Under the pieces are notes generated by a model. It ran no database searches and had not been told where the DNA came from. It saw nothing but the letters and a program-made list of their open reading frames with translations. The position numbers were made by a program, and so were the translations under genes. Below, in pieces: positions 8,704-17,386 of a DNA stretch of 64,000 nt. The stretch's first letter is position 1. Each line of letters begins with the position of its first letter. Source of the stretch: Shimia sp. (GTDB lineage Bacteria; Pseudomonadota; Alphaproteobacteria; Rhodobacterales; Rhodobacteraceae); assembly GCF_022448905.1 (NCBI RefSeq), contig NZ_JAKVCW010000005.1:124001-188000 (forward strand), written 5' to 3'.

Positions 8704-9975
8704 ATGCGTCTATCTGGTTTAGTGGTGAGTTTGGTTATTGGCACCGTTGTCGCGTCCACGGTCTCTGCCGGGGCACCGTCGCAGTCTCTCCGTCCTGTGC
8801 TGCGCCCATTGGCGGATGCTTTGGCGGCGCAACAACTCATCGAAGCTGCTGCCTCTACCAAAGGTTTGCAAAGTTGGATCAAGCGCTACAAATCACGCGC
8901 GCTTAAGGCGGGGATCAGTGCTGCGGTGTTTGATCAGGCCTTTCAAGGCGTTCAGTACAATGCCGACATCATCAAGAAAGACCGCAATCAAAACGAGTTC
9001 ACCAAGACCATCTGGGATTATCTGGACACTGCTGTCTCTGACGCGCGCATAAAAAACGGCAAGGCGGCGTTAAGCAAGCACAACACCACGCTGCAGAAGA
9101 TCGAAAAGCGTTACGGTGTCGATAAAGAGATTGTGGTTGCGATCTGGGGGCTGGAAAGCGCCTATGGTACCTTCAAAGGCAGCACGCCTGTGATCGAGGC
9201 TCTCGCCACGCTTGCCTATGACGGGCGACGCGGCGATTTCTTTGAGGAACAGCTCACCGCCGCGCTCAGCATCCTGCAAAACGGGGATGTCACCGCGCAA
9301 AACATGAAAGGCAGCTGGGCCGGCGCCATGGGCCATACCCAGTTTATGCCAACCTCATTCCAGTCCTACGCAGTTGATTTCACCGGCGACGGCAAGCGCG
9401 ACATCTGGTCAGGCGACCCCACCGACGCGCTGGCCTCCACCGCCGCCTATCTCAAGCACTTCGGCTGGAAGAAAAACCAGCCTTGGGGCGTGGAAGTGAA
9501 GTTGCCCAAAGGGTTTGACTACGCCTCTGCCAACCGCGAGAACCTGAAGAACCCCAGCGAGTGGGCGCGTCTGGGCATCAAGGACATGCGCGGCCGTGCG
9601 GTGCCCAACCATAGCAAGGCGTCTATCCTTTTGCCGGCCGGTGCACAGGGGGCGGCTTTCATGATCTTCCAGAATTTTGACGTGATCGAGCACTACAACA
9701 CCGCGGATGCCTATGTGATTGGCGTCGGCCATCTCAGCGACCGCATCATGGGCGGCCCAGCCATTCAGGGGAATTGGCCTCGTGGCGACCGCGCATTGAC
9801 CTACAAGGAGCGGATCGAGCTGCAAAAACGCCTGACCAAAGCTGGCTTTGACACCAAAAAGATCGACGGCAAAATCGGCCCGCTCACCATCGCCGCTGTG
9901 CGCGAATATCAGCGGGCCGAAGGCATGGTGCCAGACGGATATGCGTCTCTAACCCTGCTGAAAACCTTGCGCTAA
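8704..9975 (+). CDS. Lytic murein transglycosylase (MltB-like) with peptidoglycan-binding domain
   Basis: 423 residues. A signal peptide (about 1-22, ending VSAGA) is followed by the SLT_2/MltB fold with catalytic Glu151 in WGLESAYGTF and the conserved GAMGHTQFMPTSF block. A C-terminal PG_binding_1 domain (about 355-423, KIDGKIGPLTIAAVREYQ) anchors it to the wall. It cleaves the MurNAc-GlcNAc bond of peptidoglycan in the periplasm, giving 1,6-anhydro products. There is no lipobox, so it is soluble rather than an MltB-type lipoprotein. The start has AGGGAAAG upstream. The next gene, convergent, is also a wall enzyme. Confidence 0.93.
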   Translation: MRLSGLVVSLVIGTVVASTVSAGAPSQSLRPVLRPLADALAAQQLIEAAASTKGLQSWIKRYKSRALKAGISAAVFDQAFQGVQYNADIIKKDRNQNEFTKTIWDYLDTAVSDARIKNGKAALSKHNTTLQKIEKRYGVDKEIVVAIWGLESAYGTFKGSTPVIEALATLAYDGRRGDFFEEQLTAALSILQNGDVTAQNMKGSWAGAMGHTQFMPTSFQSYAVDFTGDGKRDIWSGDPTDALASTAAYLKHFGWKKNQPWGVEVKLPKGFDYASANRENLKNPSEWARLGIKDMRGRAVPNHSKASILLPAGAQGAAFMIFQNFDVIEHYNTADAYVIGVGHLSDRIMGGPAIQGNWPRGDRALTYKERIELQKRLTKAGFDTKKIDGKIGPLTIAAVREYQRAEGMVPDGYASLTLLKTLR

Positions 9976-9983
9976 GACATGAG

Positions 9984-10014
9984 AAAAGGCGCGTCCTGAT
10001 CCGGCGCGCCTTTT
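9984..10014 (+). terminator. Rho-independent terminator
   Basis: Perfect 10-bp inverted repeat AAAAGGCGCG / CGCGCCTTTT at 9984-9993 and 10005-10014, ending in Ts and lying 8 bp after the transglycosylase stop. The flanking A and T runs make it usable on both strands between the convergent genes. Confidence 0.85.
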
Positions 10015-10036
10015 GTTGTGTCTGGGGCAGTCTGGC

Positions 10037-10609
10037 TTACTCGCGGCCGCTGATCACAATCACCTCGGTGCCCAGAGGCACCTGCTCATAGAGCTGTTCG
10101 ATGTGCCAGTTGGCCATGCGGATACAGCCGTTGGAACTTGGCGTGCCAATTGACTGCGGTGCGGTGGTGCCATGGATGCGGAACAGCGTGTCGCGGCCGT
10201 TCTGGTACAAATACATCGCCCGCGACCCCAGCGGGTTGTTTGGCCCACCCGGCATGCCGTCTTCGTATTTGGCGTAGGCCGGATTGCGCTCGATCATCTC
10301 TTGTGTTGGACGCCAGCTGGGCCATTCCACCTTGCGCTCAATGGTGGCACGGCCGGAGAAGTTCAGACCCTCTTGCCCAATTGCCACGCCATAGCGGATC
10401 GCGTTGCGCTCATCCTGCATGTGGTAGAGGTGGTAAGAGGCCAGCACCACAACAAGCTGTCCTGGCTGGAAGCCGTATTTCTTCTTCACCCGCACCTCTT
10501 TGGGTTTCAGGTGCTCCATCAATTCAAACTCACCACCTTGGGCGGCACGCAGGACATGGGGGGTGGCAAGAAGGCTGGCGCCAGCGGCAAGGAAGTAACG
10601 TCTATGCAT
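10037..10609 (-). CDS. L,D-transpeptidase (YkuD domain)
   Basis: 190 residues. The N-terminus MHRRYFLAAGASLL has an RRxFL twin-arginine-like motif followed by a hydrophobic stretch, so export (possibly Tat) is expected. The YkuD catalytic site is complete: His146 in IHGTTAPQ and Cys162 in SSNGCIRM. The family forms 3-3 crosslinks in peptidoglycan or attaches proteins to it, in the periplasm. The upstream MltB-like gene is convergent, so two wall-active enzymes are neighbours but separately transcribed. Confidence 0.93.
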   Translation of the reverse strand: MHRRYFLAAGASLLATPHVLRAAQGGEFELMEHLKPKEVRVKKKYGFQPGQLVVVLASYHLYHMQDERNAIRYGVAIGQEGLNFSGRATIERKVEWPSWRPTQEMIERNPAYAKYEDGMPGGPNNPLGSRAMYLYQNGRDTLFRIHGTTAPQSIGTPSSNGCIRMANWHIEQLYEQVPLGTEVIVISGRE

Positions 10610-10658
10610 AAGTACTCGTTCCGTTTACGTGCAAAATCTATGCCACAGACGTGACAGC

Positions 10659-10688
10659 GGACAAAGTCGGGAGTGCCCGACTTTGTCC
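10659..10688. terminator. Perfect 13-bp hairpin between ldt promoter and ABC operon end
   Basis: GGACAAAGTCGGG and its exact complement flank a 4-nt AGTG loop (10659-10671 and 10676-10688). It lies 38 bp after the stop of the minus-strand ABC operon and about 50 bp upstream of the L,D-transpeptidase start. It has no T run on either side, so it may be a non-canonical terminator, an mRNA 3' stabiliser or an operator. Confidence 0.5.
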
Positions 10689-10726
10689 ATGTTGCTCAAA
10701 ATGTGCTGTGAAATCCCTAACGGGGT

Positions 10727-11941
10727 TTAGCTCGGGGACATGCCCCGCAGCCGCTCAGACCGACGGCGCAGCATTTCCACGGTGGCGAGCAGCAGGATCG
10801 AGATGCCAACCAGGATCGTGGCCACCGCCAGAATGGTTGGGCTGATCTGCTCGCGCAGGCCGGTGAACATCTGCCATGGCAGGGTTTTCTGACCGGCTGA
10901 GCCGACAAACAGCACCACCACGACCTCATCAAACGACGTGATAAAGGCAAACAGGCCACCGGAGATCACGCCAGGCAGGATCAGGGGCATCTGCACGCGG
11001 AAGAAGGTGGTCACCGGATTGGCACCCATATTGGCCGCCGCCCGTGTCAGGGAGCGGTCAAAGCCCACCAGCGTGGCGGTCACGGTGATGATCACAAAGG
11101 GAATGCCCAGAACCGCGTGTGCCAGGATCACTTTCACGTAGCCCACAAAGGTTTTGTTCAGGCCCAGCGTGGCTTCCATCCAGTTGCCGATCTGGCTGTA
11201 GAAGAAGAACATGCCGGTGGCGGAAATGATCAGCGGCACAATCATTGGCGAAATCAGGATCGCCATGATCGCGCGGCGGCCCGGCACATGCGCCTGGCTT
11301 AGGCCAATCGCGGCCAAGGTACCCAAGCTCACCGAGATGACGGTGGCAACAGGTGCAATGATCAGCGAGTTCTTGAAGCTCCGCTGCCATTCGTTGTTGG
11401 TGAAGAAGTCTTGATAGTGCTTTAGCGAGTAACCCGCCGGATCGAGCCGCAGCATTTCTGGGGTGAAGGTGAAGAAGTCCTGCGCGTTAAACGACAGTGG
11501 CATCACCACCAGCACCGGCGTGATCAGGAACACAAAAATCGCGCCACAAATCACACGGAAGCTGTAGTGCCACAGCGCTTGGCCAGGGGTCAGATACGGC
11601 AACAGGCGCGCGCGGTAGCGGCCTTCGTAGAGCCAGTAGGTGAACCAGTGGATGAACCAGCCATAAAGCAGCCCGATCAGAGCCGCCGCAATGCCGCCAC
11701 CAAAAACAAAACCCAACACGCCAAACAGCGCGATGTTGATCCATTTGGACAGGGCTTCGTTTTTTAGCACGTTGATGTAGACCACGGCCAGGATAACCGC
11801 CATCGCGGCGCCAATCAGAACGCCGAGCAGGCCAGAGCCATTGGCGGTGCCAACAAAGAGACCAAAGAAGCCCCCTGCCGCTGCGACCGTGGGCAGCACC
11901 AGAGACATAGGTTTGCGGGAAATTGGAGTGAGTGCAGCCAT
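10727..11941 (-). CDS. ABC transporter permease, PotC-like (polyamine-type importer)
   Basis: 404 residues, well above the roughly 260-290 usual for PotC/PotI. The C-terminal 260 residues form the binding-protein-dependent permease domain with the EAA-like loop LTRAAANMGANPVTTFFRVQ and the SFDE segment typical of PotC/PotI. The N-terminal 140 residues are an extra hydrophobic block with about four membrane segments, rich in Gly, Ala and Val. It is last in a four-gene minus-strand operon (ATPase, binding protein, permease, permease), 5 bp after the preceding gene. Polyamine-type substrate is inferred from family; opines or other amines remain possible. Confidence 0.88.
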   Translation of the reverse strand: MAALTPISRKPMSLVLPTVAAAGGFFGLFVGTANGSGLLGVLIGAAMAVILAVVYINVLKNEALSKWINIALFGVLGFVFGGGIAAALIGLLYGWFIHWFTYWLYEGRYRARLLPYLTPGQALWHYSFRVICGAIFVFLITPVLVVMPLSFNAQDFFTFTPEMLRLDPAGYSLKHYQDFFTNNEWQRSFKNSLIIAPVATVISVSLGTLAAIGLSQAHVPGRRAIMAILISPMIVPLIISATGMFFFYSQIGNWMEATLGLNKTFVGYVKVILAHAVLGIPFVIITVTATLVGFDRSLTRAAANMGANPVTTFFRVQMPLILPGVISGGLFAFITSFDEVVVVLFVGSAGQKTLPWQMFTGLREQISPTILAVATILVGISILLLATVEMLRRRSERLRGMSPS

Positions 11942-11946
11942 GGTTC

Positions 11947-13218
11947 TTATCCCAATTTCACGTTGTCGATGCCGACGATCTTGTCATAGGCCCAGTAGAG
12001 GATCAGCACGACCGCCAGCAGGATGGTTCCCAACGCCGCAGCGAGGCCCCAGTTCAGGGAGGTCGAGATGTGGAAGGCGATCCGGTTGGAGATGAACACC
12101 CCTTTGGTGCCGCCCACCAGTTCCGGCGTGATGTAGTAGCCAATCGCCAGAATGAACACGAGGATCGAGCCCGCGCCAATGCCCGGTACGGACAGCGGGA
12201 AGTAGACCCGCCAGAAGGCCGTCCAATTGGTTGCGCCCATGGATTTAGCCGCGCGCAGGTAGGTCGGTTGGATGGTCTGCATCACCGAATACATCGGCAG
12301 GATCATGAACGGCAGCAGGATGTGGGTCATCGCAATGATGGTACCGGCTTGGTTGTTGATCATCACCAGTCGGGTGTCATCGGCCACAAGACCAATCCAC
12401 ACCAGCACGTCATTAATCACACCTTGCTGTTGCAACATCACTTTCCAGGCCGAGGTCCGCACCAACAGCGAGGTCCAGAAGGGCAGCAACACCAGGATCA
12501 TCAGAAGGTTGGCTTTGGAAGACGGCAGATTGGCGAGCAGCCAGGCCACCGGATAGGCCAAAGCGATGCAAGCAGCAGTGATCGCCAGCGACATGATCAA
12601 GGTGCGCTTGAACAGCGTGAAGTAGATACGCTCGTTCTCCGGCCGGATTTCAGCGCCGTCAGGCCCCTTTTGCATATCCGCGGCATTCAGGAAGTAGCCG
12701 TTGGTGTATTTCGGGCTGTAGGTCTGGATGGTACGCCAGACATTGGGATCACTCCAACCTTTGGCAATATCGATGAACTTCTCTTTGTACGGCCCGTCTT
12801 TTTCCACGTCCCACTTCTTGGCTTTGCGCCCGGCTTTGCGGAACAGGGAGCTGATGCCCGGGGTTTCGTAGTTCAAGCGGCTACCCACGCGGGTGTGGGT
12901 CTTGGCGTTGGACGCCACGTAAAGGTCCGCGGCCAACGCGGCATAGACCGCTTCATCGGGCGCTTCGCCAGAGGCGGCGTCCCAGTCCTGAAGCGCAATC
13001 ACAGTTTTTGGCAGTGTGTTTGCGACAATGTCATTCTCAACCGAACGGAACAGCATCTGTCCAATCGGGATAATGAAAGTCAGCAAAACAAAGGCCAGCA
13101 AAGGCGTAATCAAAGCCAGCGCACGGATTTTTTGCATGCGCAACGCGCGGTTCAAGCTTTTTTTCAACGGCGTGCCGTCGGCCGCAAGCATCGGGCCGGT
13201 TTGGGTTGAATCGCTCAT
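11947..13218 (-). CDS. ABC transporter permease, PotB-like (polyamine-type importer)
   Basis: 423 residues. A first membrane segment near 35-55 is followed by about 120 residues of hydrophilic, charged sequence, presumably a periplasmic loop. A typical permease domain follows, with the EAA-like loop YLRAAKSMGATNWTAFWRV. PotB proteins are normally about 275-300 residues, so the inserted loop is notable. It pairs with the following permease to form the membrane channel of the importer. The second gap in the operon, about 110 bp between this gene and the binding-protein gene, is longer than the others and could hold an mRNA processing site. Confidence 0.88.
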   Translation of the reverse strand: MSDSTQTGPMLAADGTPLKKSLNRALRMQKIRALALITPLLAFVLLTFIIPIGQMLFRSVENDIVANTLPKTVIALQDWDAASGEAPDEAVYAALAADLYVASNAKTHTRVGSRLNYETPGISSLFRKAGRKAKKWDVEKDGPYKEKFIDIAKGWSDPNVWRTIQTYSPKYTNGYFLNAADMQKGPDGAEIRPENERIYFTLFKRTLIMSLAITAACIALAYPVAWLLANLPSSKANLLMILVLLPFWTSLLVRTSAWKVMLQQQGVINDVLVWIGLVADDTRLVMINNQAGTIIAMTHILLPFMILPMYSVMQTIQPTYLRAAKSMGATNWTAFWRVYFPLSVPGIGAGSILVFILAIGYYITPELVGGTKGVFISNRIAFHISTSLNWGLAAALGTILLAVVLILYWAYDKIVGIDNVKLG

Positions 13219-13327
13219 TGATGGTCCCCGTCACAGAATTTCCGGATTGCCGTTGTGTCTCGGCGGTTTTTGTCCGGTTGGGTCAGGGAGGCGGTGGCCG
13301 CCTCCCTGTAAAGTCATAGCAAGTGGA

Positions 13328-14416
13328 TTACTTGGACAGCCACGCCTGGAACTTCGCGTCCAGATCGTCACGGTTGTCGGCCCACCACTCGTAGTCATAG
13401 ATGTGCACGTTGCCAGCGTTGGCTGGGTCGGTTGGCATATGTGGTGCCATGTCGATGCCCAGCTCGGCGTGCTTGCCCACCAGCGGTGCGGAAGATGCAC
13501 GTGCCGGACCGTAGGAGATGTACTTCGCCTGATCCGCCAGACGCTGGGTGTCAGTTGCGAAATACAGGTAGTCCAGAGCCGCTTGCTTACGCTCTGGGGA
13601 CAGGCCCGCTGGGATGATCCAGCCGTCCAGGTCGAAGGACTGCATGTCCCACAGCATACCGATAGGCTGGTTCTGCTCTGCAATGGCAGAGAACAGACGA
13701 CCGTTGAAGGTCGACCCCATCACAACTTCGCCGTCAGCCAGCAGCTGAGGGGTTTCCGCGCCTGCGGTCCACCACACAACCTGGTCTTTGATGGTGTCCA
13801 GCTTTGCCAGCGCACGATCCACACCTTCTGGGGTGCTCAGAGTGTCGTAGATGGCGTCTTTATCAACACCGTCGCAGTACAGAGCCCATTCCATGTTGTC
13901 GATTGGGCGCTTCTGCAGGGAGCGCTTGCCAGGATAGGTCTCCAGGTCAAACACGTCACAAACAGTGGTTGGGGCTTTGTCGCCAACCATGTCGGTGCGG
14001 TAACCGAAGGTCGTGGAGTACACGATCTGCGGTACGAAGCAGTCGCTGACGATCAGATCGCCGAAGTCATCGGAGGCAGAGGTGCCATCAGGTGCTGCTG
14101 CCAGAACCGCATCGTGATCCAGCTCTTCTGCCAGACCTTCGTCGCACAGACGCATCGCGTCGGAGGCCACAACGTCTACAACGTCCCAGGTCACGTTGCC
14201 GGCTTCGTTCATCGCGCGGATTTTCGCCACGGCTTCAGCAGAGCTGTCGTCGTTGATGATGTTGATGCCGGTTTTTGCAGTGTAGGGCTCGTGATAGGCG
14301 AGCTGCTGCGACTTGGAGTATGCACCACCCCAAGACACGATGGTCAGTTCTTGCGCAATAGCGGCTGGTGCCACCAGTGCGGTCGTGACAGCAAGCGCAG
14401 TCATCTTTGTTTTCAT
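13328..14416 (-). CDS. Periplasmic binding protein of a polyamine-type ABC importer
   Basis: 362 residues from an ATG with AAGGAGTG upstream; the open frame extends 120 bp further but without family resemblance. A signal peptide MKTKMTALAV...AIA is cleaved near residue 21, before QELTIVSWGGAY. The mature protein is of the PotD/PotF type (COG0687) with SWGGAY, a pattern shared with several binding proteins of less certain substrate, so spermidine/putrescine is only the likeliest ligand. It lies second in the operon, between ATPase and permeases. Abundant binding-protein expression from an internal position is usual for such systems. Confidence 0.88.
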   Translation of the reverse strand: MKTKMTALAVTTALVAPAAIAQELTIVSWGGAYSKSQQLAYHEPYTAKTGINIINDDSSAEAVAKIRAMNEAGNVTWDVVDVVASDAMRLCDEGLAEELDHDAVLAAAPDGTSASDDFGDLIVSDCFVPQIVYSTTFGYRTDMVGDKAPTTVCDVFDLETYPGKRSLQKRPIDNMEWALYCDGVDKDAIYDTLSTPEGVDRALAKLDTIKDQVVWWTAGAETPQLLADGEVVMGSTFNGRLFSAIAEQNQPIGMLWDMQSFDLDGWIIPAGLSPERKQAALDYLYFATDTQRLADQAKYISYGPARASSAPLVGKHAELGIDMAPHMPTDPANAGNVHIYDYEWWADNRDDLDAKFQAWLSK

Positions 14417-14495
14417 TGGATACACTCCTTGTTGAATTCTTAAGTCAGGTCTTATTGGCCCGGATCTTACGCCCGGTTGGTGCGCGCCAGCCCGT

Positions 14496-15599
14496 TCAGG
14501 CGTCCAGCGCGCGGCAATCTTCAGGCAACCAGCCAATCTCGATCTGCTGACCCGGGGTCAGACGATCCACATCCGGTGCGTTCCGGGTTTTGATGATGAA
14601 CTCATCATTGCCGGCCACGGACAGACGTGTGCGGAAGATGTCACCCATATAGATGAACTCTTTCACTTCGGCTTTCAGCGTGTGGGCGCCTTCCTGAATC
14701 CGGTCTTTGTTGTACTCAACACGTTCCGGACGGATCGACACGCGGGTGCGGGCCCCCGGCTTCACACTTTCATGCACTGGCTTACAGTCGATCAGCTCGC
14801 CGTCATCCAGTTCCACCAAAGCCACGCCGTTGTTGATCTCTTTGACAAGACCTTCCAGCGTGTTGTTCTCGCCGATGAACTGCGCCACGAAGCTGTTTTG
14901 CGGCTCTTCATAGAGCGTGTCAGGCGGATCCAGCTGCTGAATACGGCCATCGTCAAACACCGCCACACGGTCAGACATGGTCAACGCCTCTGTCTGGTCG
15001 TGAGTCACATAAACGGTGGTGATGCCGAGGTTGTGTGCCAAGTTGGTGATCTCAAACTGCATCTTTTCGCGCAGCTGCTTGTCGAGCGCGCCCAGCGGCT
15101 CATCCATCAGCACCAGCTCGGGTTCAAACACCAGCGCCCGCGCCAGCGCGATTCGCTGTTGCTGACCACCGGACAATTGTGCCGGACGGCGGCCGCCAAA
15201 GGCGCCCATCTCAACCATGTCCAAGGCGCGCTTGATTTTCTCTTCGCGCTCGGTTTTGCCCATCTTACGCACTTCCAGTGGGAAGCTCAGGTTCTCCGCA
15301 ATCGTCATATGCGGGAACAGCGCGTAGTTCTGGAACACCATGCCAATGCCCCGTTTGTGGGGCGGGATGTTGTTGATCGAGGTGCCACCCAGTCGGATGT
15401 CCCCATGTGTTGCGGTTTCAAAGCCTGCCAACATCATCAGGCAAGTTGTCTTGCCTGAGCCTGATGGCCCCAACATGGTCAGAAACTCACCTTTCGGCAG
15501 GCTTAGGTTCAGATCTTTGACGACGAGGGTCTCACCATCATAGCTCTTTTGCACGCGGTCAAATTCGACAAACGCGTCGTTCGATGCACTATCAGCCAA
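14496..15599 (-). CDS. ABC transporter ATP-binding protein, PotA-like
   Basis: 367 residues, a normal length for PotA. Walker A GPSGSGKT at 44-51, Q-loop Gln90, signature LSGGQQQR at 142-149, Walker B ELVLMDEP at 161-168, and H-loop in VTHDQTEAL. A C-terminal TOBE region (about 280-365) follows. It powers import through the two downstream permeases and is the first gene of the minus-strand operon. Its upstream region holds one of the three TGATCAAAT copies found in this cluster. Confidence 0.93.
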   Translation of the reverse strand: MADSASNDAFVEFDRVQKSYDGETLVVKDLNLSLPKGEFLTMLGPSGSGKTTCLMMLAGFETATHGDIRLGGTSINNIPPHKRGIGMVFQNYALFPHMTIAENLSFPLEVRKMGKTEREEKIKRALDMVEMGAFGGRRPAQLSGGQQQRIALARALVFEPELVLMDEPLGALDKQLREKMQFEITNLAHNLGITTVYVTHDQTEALTMSDRVAVFDDGRIQQLDPPDTLYEEPQNSFVAQFIGENNTLEGLVKEINNGVALVELDDGELIDCKPVHESVKPGARTRVSIRPERVEYNKDRIQEGAHTLKAEVKEFIYMGDIFRTRLSVAGNDEFIIKTRNAPDVDRLTPGQQIEIGWLPEDCRALDA

Positions 15600-15853
15600 A
15601 AAATCGGCTCCCTGTGTTGTCCGTCGGCAGATTTGCTCTGCTCGTCTGTTTCAAGTGTAACCACACCTGAGCTTGAATGCGCAAGCCAGCATTCCGTATG
15701 GGAAAGTCTGCCAGCCTATCGGAAGGCCCGACGTCGGTTTGCGACACATTGATGACGATTTTCGCCAATTATGATCAAATGGTAAACCCATAAGTATGCA
15801 AAATGCCGAAGTTTTTCCGCCCAAAGTTGCAAAGCCTCCGTTAGAGCGGACAA
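15600..15853. promoter_or_regulatory. Upstream region of the PotA-like operon
   Basis: About 250 bp between the ATPase start and the terminator of the transaminase gene, which also reads on the minus strand. It must hold the promoter of the ABC operon. One TGATCAAAT copy lies at 15772-15780. No supported gene was seen; short open frames here have no ribosome-binding site or family resemblance. Confidence 0.5.
15772..15780. promoter_or_regulatory. TGATCAAAT motif, copy 1 (candidate GntR operator)
   Basis: This 9-mer lies about 170 bp upstream of the PotA-like ATPase start. The same 9-mer recurs upstream of the transaminase and of the plus-strand binding-protein gene. Its core TGATCA is palindromic, as operators of dimeric GntR proteins often are. 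Confidence 0.5.
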
Positions 15854-15882
15854 TAAAAAAACCCGAAGCGATGCTCCGGGTT
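15854..15882 (-). terminator. Rho-independent terminator of the transaminase gene
   Basis: On the minus strand the RNA reads AACCCGGAGC, a 3-nt loop, then GCUUCGGGUU and a run of Us (10-bp stem with one G-U pair). The wobble pair becomes an A-C mismatch on the plus strand, so the hairpin is built for minus-strand transcripts. It lies about 30 bp after the transaminase stop. Confidence 0.85.
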
Positions 15883-15910
15883 CTTTAAGTTTGCGCAAAC
15901 AATGGGCAGA

Positions 15911-17299
15911 TTATTTATAGAGCCCCTCGGCTTTGATCTGTTCATAGGTCAGGTCCAGCGCCCGAGTCGCGCGCTCGATCAGCACGTCTACCTCGTCACG
16001 GGTCATCACAAGGGGTGGGGAAATGATCATGCGATCACCCACATGACGCATTACGAGATTGTTGCCAAAGCAGTGCTCGCGGCATTTGTAGCCCACGGTG
16101 CCCGCTTCGGCTTCAAACGGGGCACGGGTTTCCTTGTTGGGAGTCAGTGCAATCGAGCCCATCATGCCAACAATCTTGGCTTCCCCCACCAGCGGGTGAT
16201 CGGCCAGCGCTTCCCATTTCTCTTTCAGATACGGCGCCACATCATCGCGCACATGCTCAACGATCTTCTCTTCTTCGAGAATACGTAGGTTCTCCAGCGC
16301 CACAGCACAGGACACAGGGTGGCCGGAGTAGGTGTAGCCGTGGTTGAATTCGGTTGCACCGACCACTTCGGCGACTTCGTCACAGACAATGCTGCCGCCA
16401 ATCGGCGCATAGCCGGAGGACAGGCCTTTGGCGATCGACATGATGTGCGGCTTGATGCCCACCGTTTGGCTGCCAAACCAATTGCCGGTCCGGCCAAAGC
16501 CACAGATCACTTCATCTGCGATCAGCAGGATTTCATATTTGTCGCAGATGCGCTGGATTTCCGGCCAGTAGGTCTCTGGCGGCACAATCACACCACCCGC
16601 ACCCTGGATCGGCTCGGCGATAAAGGCTGCCACGCGGTCTTCGCCCAACTCAAGAATAGCCTCTTCCAGCTCTTGCGCGCGCTGCAGGCCAAACTCTTCC
16701 GGAGACATGTCGCCACCTTCGGCCCACCAGTTTGGCTGGTTGATGTGGTGCACATCCGGAATCGGCAGACTGCCCTGCTGATGCATGGGCACCATGCCGC
16801 CCAGGCTCGCGCCGGCCACTGTGGAGCCGTGATAGGCGTTTTTGCGGCTGATGAAGATGGTCTTGGACGGCTTGCCTTTGGCAGACCAGTAGTGTCGCAC
16901 CAGACGCAGGTTGGTGTCATTCGCTTCCGAGCCGGACCCGGCATAGAACACATGGTTCAGATCGCCCGGCGCCAGTTGCGCCAGCTTTGCCGACAGGGCA
17001 ATCACCGGCACATGGGTGGTTTTGAAGAAGGTGTTATAATACGGCAGCTCTTTCATCTGCCGCGCCGCCACCTCGGCCAACTCTTCGCGGCCATAGCCGA
17101 TGTTCACACACCACAGACCGGCCATCGCATCGAGGATCTGCTCGCCTTCGCTGTCGGTCAGCGTCACGCCTTTGGCTTGGGTGATCACCCGCGCGCCGGT
17201 GTCGTGAAAATCGTTCTGCGTGGAAAACGGGTGCATATGGTGCGCCACGTCCAGCGCCTGGAGCTCCGCAGTGGGCAAGTGATTGGTGATCGCGTTCAT
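15911..17299 (-). CDS. Class III PLP-dependent aminotransferase, putrescine-pyruvate type
   Basis: 462 residues. The fold-type I class III signature is complete: GSGSEAND near 121-128 (phosphate binding), the PLP-binding Asp262 in IADEVICGFGR, and Lys291 in MSIAKGLSSGYAPIGG. Overall it resembles SpuC-like putrescine:pyruvate aminotransferases and omega-amino acid:pyruvate transaminases. The position between two polyamine-type importers and next to a GntR regulator favours polyamine catabolism, giving 4-aminobutanal from putrescine. Taurine or beta-alanine transamination cannot be excluded from sequence alone. It is transcribed singly, with its own terminator. Confidence 0.9.
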   Translation of the reverse strand: MNAITNHLPTAELQALDVAHHMHPFSTQNDFHDTGARVITQAKGVTLTDSEGEQILDAMAGLWCVNIGYGREELAEVAARQMKELPYYNTFFKTTHVPVIALSAKLAQLAPGDLNHVFYAGSGSEANDTNLRLVRHYWSAKGKPSKTIFISRKNAYHGSTVAGASLGGMVPMHQQGSLPIPDVHHINQPNWWAEGGDMSPEEFGLQRAQELEEAILELGEDRVAAFIAEPIQGAGGVIVPPETYWPEIQRICDKYEILLIADEVICGFGRTGNWFGSQTVGIKPHIMSIAKGLSSGYAPIGGSIVCDEVAEVVGATEFNHGYTYSGHPVSCAVALENLRILEEEKIVEHVRDDVAPYLKEKWEALADHPLVGEAKIVGMMGSIALTPNKETRAPFEAEAGTVGYKCREHCFGNNLVMRHVGDRMIISPPLVMTRDEVDVLIERATRALDLTYEQIKAEGLYK

Positions 17300-17372
17300 G
17301 GCAAACCTCGCAACAGAATCAGGGTGGGCAAAACGGCTAAATCACCGCTTCACATCTCTTGCCATGAAAATA

Positions 17373-17381
17373 TGATCAAAT
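17373..17381. promoter_or_regulatory. TGATCAAAT motif, copy 2 (candidate GntR operator)
   Basis: It lies about 74 bp upstream of the transaminase start, just after the GntR gene stop. The context TATGATCAAATT resembles copy 1 (ATTATGATCAAAT) beyond the 9-mer. Confidence 0.55.
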
Positions 17382-17386
17382 TCTGA

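Noticed and set aside
13016-14443. 475-codon plus-strand open frame across the binding-protein gene
   Set aside because: Antisense to a gene with signal peptide, ribosome-binding site and family motifs.
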